A stretch of DNA of 18,163 nt, taken from the NCBI GenBank assembly GCA_015494505.1, contig WGBB01000205.1:1-18163 (forward strand). The letters run 5' to 3'. The translations under genes and the position numbers were made by a program. The stretch comes from Nitratiruptor sp. GTDB taxonomy: Bacteria; Campylobacterota; Campylobacteria; Campylobacterales; Nitratiruptoraceae. Shown in pieces: positions 13,303 through 18,163 of the stretch. The first letter of the stretch is position 1. Each line of letters opens with the position of its first letter. The notes beneath the pieces were generated by a model. It searched no databases. It was not told the DNA's origin and saw only the letters and a list, made by a program, of their open reading frames with translations.

Positions 13303-14564
13303 TGAGCAAGTCACTCGTCAACAAAATCCTCATCACTCTTGGATTTTTGTTTCTTTATAGAGTCCTCGCATATGTCCCCGTCCCCGGGGTCAATATCGAT
13401 GTGGTCAAAGAGTTCTTCGACACGCAAGCAGGCAACGCCCTGGGTATGTTCAACCTCTTTAGCGGCAATGCCGTACGAAGGCTGAGCATCATCTCTCTTG
13501 GTATCATGCCCTACATTACTGCTTCTATTATTATGGAACTCCTTGCTGCCACCTTTCCTGCTCTCGGTCAGCTCAAAAAAGAGCGCGATGGAATGACGAA
13601 GTATATGCAGATTATCCGCTATGCTACTATCGTCATTACTATTATTCAAGCGATCGGTGTCTCTATGGGACTCCACGCACTTACCGGAAAAGGCGGCGAA
13701 CCTGCTATCATGATCGATATGCCTACGTTCGTGACCATCGCTGCTATCAGTATGCTTGCAGGGACAATGATCTTGATGTGGATAGGAGAGCAGATTACAC
13801 AGCGCGGTGTGGGCAATGGTATCTCGCTTATCATCTTTGCAGGGATAGTCAGTGGTATTCCGTCTGCTATCGGTGGTACGATCAATCTCGTCAACACCGG
13901 CGAACTCAATTTCCTCGTCCTGATCGCCATCGTGGCCATCATCTTTGTGACGGTAGGGTTCATCATCTATATGGAGCTCGCGGAGCGCCGTATCCCGATC
14001 TCCTATTCTCGCAAGATTCTGATGCAAAATCAGAAAAAACGCATTATGAACTATATCCCAATCAAGCTCAATCTCAGTGGCGTTATACCACCGATTTTTG
14101 CTTCAGCAATCTTGATGTTTCCGTCTACAATTTTGCAATCAAGCCAAAATCCGATATTGCAAAAGATCGCAGATATACTCAACCCCAACGGCTTTACTTT
14201 TAATTTCTTGATGTTTGTGCTTGTCATTTTCTTTGCATATTTTTATACTTCTATTGTTTTCAACGGTAAAGAGATAGCGGATAATCTCAAGCGTCAAGGC
14301 GGATTTATCCCGGGTGTGCGCCCCGGTGAGCCAACTGCTATGTATCTCAATGAAGTGGCGAGTCGTTTGACGCTGTGGGGTGCACTCTATCTCGCAGTCA
14401 TCGCCACGCTTCCATGGGTACTCGTCAAGGCCATGGGCGTTCCTTTTTACTTCGGAGGTACGGCAGTACTCATCGTGGTGCAAGTGGCCCTCGATACGAT
14501 GCGCAAAATCGAAGCGCAAATCTATATGAGCAAGTATGAAACACTCAGTGCGGTAGGTTTGTAA
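13302..14564 (+). CDS. secY: Sec translocon subunit SecY
   Basis: SecY is the channel of the general protein-export and membrane-insertion pathway. The 420-residue protein has the expected ten hydrophobic spans. Clear marks are VPVPGVN after the first span, the plug/second-span region with LFSGNAVRRLSIISLGIMPY, WIGEQITQRGVGNGISLIIF, and the cytoplasmic loop with FIPGVRPGEPTAMYL. Length is slightly short of the E. coli 443. It is coupled to rplO and to map by one-base TAATG overlaps at both ends. Confidence 0.98.
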   Translation: MSKSLVNKILITLGFLFLYRVLAYVPVPGVNIDVVKEFFDTQAGNALGMFNLFSGNAVRRLSIISLGIMPYITASIIMELLAATFPALGQLKKERDGMTKYMQIIRYATIVITIIQAIGVSMGLHALTGKGGEPAIMIDMPTFVTIAAISMLAGTMILMWIGEQITQRGVGNGISLIIFAGIVSGIPSAIGGTINLVNTGELNFLVLIAIVAIIFVTVGFIIYMELAERRIPISYSRKILMQNQKKRIMNYIPIKLNLSGVIPPIFASAILMFPSTILQSSQNPILQKIADILNPNGFTFNFLMFVLVIFFAYFYTSIVFNGKEIADNLKRQGGFIPGVRPGEPTAMYLNEVASRLTLWGALYLAVIATLPWVLVKAMGVPFYFGGTAVLIVVQVALDTMRKIEAQIYMSKYETLSAVGL

Positions 14565-15325
14565 TGGCGATACCCATTCGCAAACCTGCCGAAATCGACA
14601 AGCTTCGCAAAGCCAATATCATCGTAGCAAAAACACTAAAGTATCTTAGCGGGCAGTGCAAGCCGGGAGTTTCGCTGCTCGAGCTCGACCGTATGGGTGA
14701 AGAGTACATCCGCTCTTTAGGTGCACGCCCGTCGTTCAAAGGGCTCTATGGATTTCCTGCAAGTGTCTGCACCTCCGTTAACGAAGTCATCATTCACGGT
14801 GTCCCGACTGAGTACAAACTCCAAGAAGGGGATATAATAGGGCTTGATATCGGAACTGAGCTGGATGGCTGGTACGGTGATGCTGCGGTAACAGTGGGTG
14901 TGGGTACAATCAGCAAAGCCGATGAGGCACTCATTCAAATAGCGAAAGATACTCTCTATTTCGCTATTGAAATCATTCGTCCGGGACTTCGTTTCAAAGA
15001 GCTCAGCTATGAAATAGAAAAATTCATTAAAGCGAGAGGCTATCAGCCGCTCCATGGCTTTTGCGGGCATGGAATCGGGCGAAAACCTCACGAAGAGCCG
15101 GAAATCCCCAACTATCTCGAGCACGGCTCTCCAAAAAGCGGTCCCAAGATAAAAGAGGGCATGGTGTTTTGCCTCGAGCCTATGATTTGCCAAAAGCTTG
15201 GGACTCCCAAGATTTTGGAGGATAAGTGGTCTGTGGTGAGTGAAGATGGACTTCGCGGAAGCCACTACGAGCATACCGTAGCGGTCATTGGAGGTAAAGC
15301 GGAAATTTTAAGCAAGGAGGATTGA
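14564..15325 (+). CDS. map: Methionine aminopeptidase, type I
   Basis: This enzyme removes the initiator Met from new proteins as they leave the ribosome. The 253-residue protein has all five metal ligands in the usual order: D95 and D106 (GLDIG and YGD, 11 apart), H169 (GHGIG), E205 (LEPM) and E236 (YEHT), plus the substrate-side H78 and H176. No N-terminal zinc-finger or linker extension is present, so it is type Ia. It lies between secY and infA, placing it in the same transcript as its substrates' translation machinery. No oddities. Confidence 0.98.
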   Translation: MAIPIRKPAEIDKLRKANIIVAKTLKYLSGQCKPGVSLLELDRMGEEYIRSLGARPSFKGLYGFPASVCTSVNEVIIHGVPTEYKLQEGDIIGLDIGTELDGWYGDAAVTVGVGTISKADEALIQIAKDTLYFAIEIIRPGLRFKELSYEIEKFIKARGYQPLHGFCGHGIGRKPHEEPEIPNYLEHGSPKSGPKIKEGMVFCLEPMICQKLGTPKILEDKWSVVSEDGLRGSHYEHTVAVIGGKAEILSKED

Positions 15326-15326
15326 G

Positions 15327-15545
15327 ATGGCAAAAGATGATGTAATAGAGGTAGACGGTATCGTCAAAGAGGCACTGCCCAACGCGATGTTTCGCGTCGA
15401 GCTCGAAAACGGCCATGTGGTACTCTGCCATATCGCAGGTAAAATGCGTATGCACTATATCAAGATACTTCCCGGTGATAGAGTCAAAGTGGAGCTTACT
15501 CCTTACAGCCTTGATAAGGGACGTATTACCTTTAGATATAAATAA
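15327..15545 (+). CDS. infA: Translation initiation factor IF-1
   Basis: IF-1 occupies the 30S A site during initiation. The 72-residue S1-type OB-fold protein shows the family pattern IEVDGIVKEALPNAMFRVEL, HIAGKMRMHYIKILPGDRV and a final KGRITFRYK. AAGGAGG lies in the end of map, 7 bases before the start, with 1 base between the two genes. A 162-base structured spacer separates it from rpmJ. Confidence 0.98.
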   Translation: MAKDDVIEVDGIVKEALPNAMFRVELENGHVVLCHIAGKMRMHYIKILPGDRVKVELTPYSLDKGRITFRYK

Positions 15546-15568
15546 GCTTAAATTAAGCGTTATTTAAG

Positions 15569-15574
15569 TATAAT
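15569..15574 (+). promoter_or_regulatory. Likely -10 box of an alpha-operon promoter
   Basis: A perfect TATAAT sits in an AT-rich stretch 24 bases after the infA stop. The -35 region is weak (GCTTAA at 15546-15551, 17-base spacer), which is common in Campylobacterota. Just upstream is the inverted repeat GCTTAA-A-TTAAGC (15546-15558). Transcription from here would start near 15581 and include the whole folded leader. Confidence 0.55.
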
Positions 15575-15605
15575 TACATCCCTTTTTGGGGAACTGTGGG
15601 AAGAG

Positions 15606-15687
15606 TCTTTGTAAGAGGCGGCACTCCTCTTACAAGGGTTGGTTTGAGTACTTCATCAAACCTAGCGTACCGTTAGCATGAGTGCCG
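15606..15687 (+). ncRNA. Predicted pseudoknotted leader RNA of rpmJ-rpsM-rpsK-rpsD-rpoA
   Basis: P1 pairs 15606-15618 with 15626-15638 (13 bp, two G-U pairs; core TTGTAAGAGG/CCTCTTACAA). Its complete 7-base loop CGGCACT (15619-15625) is perfectly complementary to AGTGCCG (15681-15687), giving an H-type pseudoknot. Between them lie P2, GGTTTGA (15641-15647)/TCAAACC (15656-15662), and P3, CTAGCG (15662-15667)/CGTTAG (15671-15676) with the loop TAC. The pseudoknot ends 9 bases before the rpmJ AAGGAG (15697-15702). CTCCT at 15624-15628 could instead pair with AGGAG (15698-15702), which would allow an on/off switch. S4, encoded in this operon, represses the E. coli alpha operon through a different pseudoknot, so S4 is the natural ligand candidate. 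Pairing is seen; function is inferred. Confidence 0.65.
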
Positions 15688-15707
15688 ATATACTTTAAGG
15701 AGATGTG

Positions 15708-15821
15708 ATGAAAGTTCGACCTTCAGTCAAAAAAATGTGCGACAAGTGCAAAATCATCAAACGCAAAGGCGTAGTACGCGTCATATGCGTCAATCCAAAA
15801 CATAAACAGAGACAAGGATAG
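15708..15821 (+). CDS. rpmJ: 50S ribosomal protein L36, zinc-binding
   Basis: L36 is the smallest ribosomal protein: 37 residues starting MKVRPSVKKM, with all four zinc ligands present (C11, C14, C27, H32), so it is the C+ form. ATG 15708 has AAGGAG 5 bases upstream. It is the first gene after the structured leader and is followed by rpsM after 3 bases. Translation of this gene is therefore the likely control point for rpsM-rpsK-rpsD-rpoA. Confidence 0.97.
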   Translation: MKVRPSVKKMCDKCKIIKRKGVVRVICVNPKHKQRQG

Positions 15822-15824
15822 TGC

Positions 15825-16193
15825 ATGGCTAGGATCGCTGGTGTAGATTTGCCTAAAAACAAACGTATCGAGTATGCGTTGCCATATGTTTACGGTATTG
15901 GACTTACGACTTCAAGAAAAATCCTGGATGCGGTTGGCATCAGCTACGATAAACGTGTCTATGAACTTACAGAAGACGAAGTGGCGACAATCAACAAGCA
16001 TATCCGCGAAAACTACATGGTCGAAGGTGATTTGCGCCGCAAAGTGGCCATGGATATTAAAGCCTTGATGGATATCGGATGCTACAGAGGCCTTCGCCAT
16101 AGACGTGGACTTCCTGTGCGTGGCCAAAGAACGAAAACGAACGCCCGCACGAGAAAAGGCAAGAAAAAAACTGTAGGTTCTAAAAAAGGATAA
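15825..16193 (+). CDS. rpsM: 30S ribosomal protein S13
   Basis: S13 is in the 30S head and contacts the P-site tRNA and 50S bridges. The 122-residue protein begins ARIAGVDLPKNKRIEYALPY with the helix-two-turn-helix YGIGLTTSRKIL, and ends with the standard basic tail (RHRRGLPVRGQRTKTNARTR). It lies 3 bases after rpmJ and 4 before rpsK. Confidence 0.98.
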   Translation: MARIAGVDLPKNKRIEYALPYVYGIGLTTSRKILDAVGISYDKRVYELTEDEVATINKHIRENYMVEGDLRRKVAMDIKALMDIGCYRGLRHRRGLPVRGQRTKTNARTRKGKKKTVGSKKG

Positions 16194-16197
16194 GTAG

Positions 16198-16587
16198 ATG
16201 GCTAAGAAGAGAACGAGAAAAAAAGTAGTCAAGAAAAACATCGCTCGTGGAATCGTCTATATCAATGCCACGTTCAATAACACCGTAGTGACCGTCACCG
16301 ACGAAATGGGTAACGTGATTGCTTGGAGTAGTGCAGGAAGCCTCGGCTTCAAAGGGAGCAAAAAGTCTACTCCGTTTGCTGCACAGCAAGCTGTCGAAGA
16401 TGCTATGACAAAAGCCAAAGAGCACGGCATCAAAGAGGTGGGTATCAAAGTCCAAGGCCCCGGAAGCGGCCGCGACACGGCAGTGAAAAGTGTCGGCGCG
16501 ATAGAAGGCATTCGCGTGCTCTTTTTCAAAGATATCACTCCGTTGCCGCACAACGGATGTCGACCTCCTAAACGCAGACGTGTATAA
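16198..16587 (+). CDS. rpsK: 30S ribosomal protein S11
   Basis: S11 forms part of the platform at the mRNA exit. The 129-residue protein contains GIVYINATFNNTVVTVTDEM, KVQGPGSGRDTAVKS and the invariant end DITPLPHNGCRPPKRRRV. The stop codon lies within a chance TATAAT (16583-16588). A 54-base spacer follows, which carries a 12-base complement to the rpmJ leader. Confidence 0.98.
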   Translation: MAKKRTRKKVVKKNIARGIVYINATFNNTVVTVTDEMGNVIAWSSAGSLGFKGSKKSTPFAAQQAVEDAMTKAKEHGIKEVGIKVQGPGSGRDTAVKSVGAIEGIRVLFFKDITPLPHNGCRPPKRRRV

Positions 16588-16593
16588 TAGAGT

Positions 16594-16605
16594 CTAACGG
16601 TACGC
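16594..16605 (+). repeat. Inverted copy of the P3 leader segment in the rpsK-rpsD spacer
   Basis: CTAACGGTACGC here is the exact reverse complement of GCGTACCGTTAG at 15665-15676, the P3 part of the rpmJ leader. Both copies are non-coding and lie in the same operon, about 0.9 kb apart. It could mark a long-range RNA pairing or a shared binding site; chance cannot be excluded. Confidence 0.5.
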
Positions 16606-16641
16606 CACACAGAACGAAAAAACATTTGAGTAGGAGAAACG

Positions 16642-17268
16642 ATGGCAAGATATAGAGGTCCGGTAGAAAAAATCGAAAGAAGACTTGGCGTGAGCCTCGC
16701 GCTCAAAGGCGAAAGACGCCTTGCAGGCAAGAGCGCGCTGGATAAAAGACCGTATCCTCCTGGACAGCATGGTCAAAGAAGAAGCAAAATTAGTGAATAC
16801 GGCTTGCAGCTGCGCGAAAAGCAAAAAGCGAAATTTATGTACGGCGTAGCTGAAAAGCAGTTCCGCAATCTTTTCAAAGAAGCGAACAGGATCGAAGGTA
16901 ACACGGGAGAAAACCTCATCAAACTCCTCGAACAGCGCCTAGACAACGTAGTGTATAGAATGGGATTTGCCACTACGCGTAGATTTGCACGTCAGCTCGT
17001 AAGCCACGGACACGTTCTAGTAGACGGTAAACGTGTCAATATCCCTTCTTACCGTGTTAAACCCGGTCAAAAGATAGAGATTCGCGAAAAGAGCAAAAAC
17101 AATCCTCAAATCCAAAGAGCTTTGGAACTGACAAACCAAACCGGCATCGTGCCTTGGGTCGATGTGGATAAAGAGAAAGTTTTCGGTATCTTTACTCGCG
17201 TGCCGGAACGCAGCGAAGTGGAGATCCCTGTCGAAGAGCGTCTAATCGTCGAGCTATACTCTAAATAA
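16642..17268 (+). CDS. rpsD: 30S ribosomal protein S4
   Basis: S4 starts 30S assembly at the 16S five-way junction and, in E. coli, represses the alpha operon. The 208-residue protein has the normal start (ARYRGPVEKIERRLG) without the zinc Cys cluster seen in some S4 forms, and a typical S4 RNA-binding domain (RLDNVVYRMGFATTRRFARQ, SHGHVLVDGKRVNIPSYRV). AGGAG lies 5 bases before ATG 16642. The product is the best candidate regulator of the pseudoknotted leader before rpmJ. Confidence 0.98.
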   Translation: MARYRGPVEKIERRLGVSLALKGERRLAGKSALDKRPYPPGQHGQRRSKISEYGLQLREKQKAKFMYGVAEKQFRNLFKEANRIEGNTGENLIKLLEQRLDNVVYRMGFATTRRFARQLVSHGHVLVDGKRVNIPSYRVKPGQKIEIREKSKNNPQIQRALELTNQTGIVPWVDVDKEKVFGIFTRVPERSEVEIPVEERLIVELYSK

Positions 17269-17274
17269 TAGCTT

Positions 17275-17291
17275 CTAGGCCTTGGGCCTAG
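17275..17291 (+). promoter_or_regulatory. GC-rich stem-loop between rpsD and rpoA
   Basis: CTAGGCC-TTG-GGCCTAG forms a perfect 7-bp stem with a 3-base loop, 6 bases after the rpsD stop. It is followed by an A-run rather than a T-run on this strand, so it is not an intrinsic terminator for the operon. It may stabilise or process the mRNA, or set rpoA output apart from that of the ribosomal genes. Confidence 0.6.
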
Positions 17292-17318
17292 CAAAAAAAT
17301 CACTAAAGAGAGTTGGCA

Positions 17319-18163
17319 ATGAGTAAAATAAAAGTGAGTCCGTCGGTACCGACTACCATCGACGTAGAAAAAATTAAAGATAATCATGTCCGTCTCACAG
17401 TATATCCGTATGAAAAAGGATATGCAATATCCGTAGCACATCCTCTAAGACGCCTCCTTTTGAGTGCTACAGTAGGGTATGCTCCCGTCGGTATTAAAAT
17501 CGATGGTGTTAAACATGAGTTTGACAGTATCCGCGGGATGCTTGAGGATGTTGCGGAATTTATTATCAATCTTAAAAATGTTCGCTTTAAGATAAAAGAC
17601 CCGCAAGCGGAAGAGGCTGTTGTCGAGTATAGCTTTGAAGGTCCTAAAGAACTACAGGGTAGCGACTTAGCAAATGAAATTCTCGATGTCGTTACGCCTG
17701 AGAATTTCTTAGCAACTCTCAATGAAGACGCAAAACTGAACTTCACACTCATCATAAAAAAAGGGATCGGTTACGTACCGAGCGAACTTATTCGAGATGA
17801 GCTCGATGAGGGCTTCATCGCGCTCGATGCATTCTTTACTCCCGTTAAAAAAGCGGTGTATGAGATTGAAAACATTCTAGTAGAAGATAACCCTAACTAT
17901 GAAAAGATCGTCTTCGATATCGAAACGGATGGCCAAATTGAGCCTCTTGAAGCGCTGAAAATGGCTCTTGATGTTCTCAAAGGGCAAATGGCTATTTTTG
18001 ATAATGACCTCACTACAAAAGAGAGCGGAGGCATTGTAGATGCATCTTCAAAAAATAAAATCTTCTTTGAGCCGATAGATGTGCTTAATTTAGGTGCTCG
18101 AAGTTACAACAGCTTAGAAAAAGCAGGAATTAAGTTTGTAGGTGAACTGCTATTGATGGATTC
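17319..18163 (+). CDS. rpoA: RNA polymerase alpha subunit (3' end cut by window)
   Basis: The alpha subunit nucleates RNA polymerase assembly. The frame is open from ATG 17319 to the window end, giving 281 residues with the C-terminus missing. The N-terminal domain is clear: HPLRRLLLSATVGYAPVGIK, then IDGVKHEF and EDVAEFIINLK (assembly and dimer interface). The C-terminal DNA-binding domain starts at about residue 253 (LNLGARSYNSLEKAGIKFVG) and keeps R261 and N264, which match E. coli R265 and N268 that contact UP elements. The ribosome binding site is GAGAG (17308-17312), 6 bases upstream, weaker than those of the ribosomal genes. rplQ would normally follow outside the window. Confidence 0.98.
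   Translation, partial: MSKIKVSPSVPTTIDVEKIKDNHVRLTVYPYEKGYAISVAHPLRRLLLSATVGYAPVGIKIDGVKHEFDSIRGMLEDVAEFIINLKNVRFKIKDPQAEEAVVEYSFEGPKELQGSDLANEILDVVTPENFLATLNEDAKLNFTLIIKKGIGYVPSELIRDELDEGFIALDAFFTPVKKAVYEIENILVEDNPNYEKIVFDIETDGQIEPLEALKMALDVLKGQMAIFDNDLTTKESGGIVDASSKNKIFFEPIDVLNLGARSYNSLEKAGIKFVGELLLMD

Noticed and set aside
13311..14027. A 238-residue minus-strand frame opposite secY
   Set aside because: It is rich in His and Asp, resembles no family, and lies fully inside the clearly coding secY.
15606..15640. Terminator or attenuator at the P1 stem of the rpmJ leader
   Set aside because: No U-tract follows the stem; the loop complementarity downstream gives a better explanation.
16583..16588. 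TATAAT overlapping the rpsK stop as a promoter for rpsD
   Set aside because: It results from the conserved C-terminal codons plus the stop, and no -35 or T-rich upstream pattern supports it.
17275..17299. Intrinsic terminator after rpsD
   Set aside because: The stem is followed by an A-run, not a T-run, on the operon strand, and on the minus strand the T-run precedes the stem.
1..18163. CRISPR arrays, tRNA or rRNA genes, insertion sequences, replication origin
   Set aside because: I looked for regular repeats, cloverleaf segments, transposase motifs and origin boxes and saw none.

Overview
The window is a bacterial chromosome segment, most likely from a member of the Campylobacterota (Epsilonproteobacteria). 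Grounds for this: the order rpsJ to rplO with no rpmD (L30) gene between rpsE and rplO; the downstream order secY-map-infA-rpmJ-rpsM-rpsK-rpsD-rpoA; a zinc-ribbon type S14; and promoters with a strong TATAAT but mostly poor -35 boxes. The genus cannot be fixed from the sequence alone.

Left part (1-4734) is a mixed accessory region. It holds the 3' end of a DedA-family membrane protein (1-234); a leftward, AT-rich three-gene cluster made of a minimal nucleotidyltransferase (536-847) and two tiny membrane proteins (334-516 and 242-337, the latter only 31 aa but with a very good ribosome binding site); a small YjfB-like putative motility protein (943-1131) with a FliA(sigma28)-like promoter; a leftward coiled-coil/PD-(D/E)XK protein of the DUF2130 type (1111-2364) whose 3' end overlaps the motility gene tail to tail; a VapBC toxin-antitoxin pair (2501-3129) with a near-consensus promoter and operator-like repeats; and a leftward pair of a degenerate AAA_14/DUF4143-like ATPase and RNase HII (rnhB), coupled by a 4-base overlap.

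Right part (4735-18163) is one long rightward ribosomal superoperon: S10 group (rpsJ-rplC-rplD-rplW-rplB-rpsS-rplV-rpsC-rplP-rpmC-rpsQ), spc group (rplN-rplX-rplE-rpsN-rpsH-rplF-rplR-rpsE-rplO-secY), then map-infA, and the alpha group (rpmJ-rpsM-rpsK-rpsD-rpoA, with rpoA cut by the window end in its C-terminal domain). A good promoter lies before rpsJ. Most genes touch or overlap (TAATG and ATGA junctions), so translation is probably coupled.

The few wide spacers in the superoperon carry structured RNA. The most notable is the 162-base infA-rpmJ spacer: it has its own promoter-like TATAAT and then a 13-bp stem-loop whose entire 7-base loop is perfectly complementary to a segment just before the rpmJ ribosome binding site, with two more stem-loops in between. 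This is a predicted pseudoknot leader for the alpha operon, which encodes S4, the autoregulator of the equivalent operon in E. coli. The two spacers flanking rpsH carry a matched pair of two-tier hairpins, and the rpsD-rpoA spacer carries a GC-rich stem. I regard the rpmJ leader as the best candidate for an undescribed system here.
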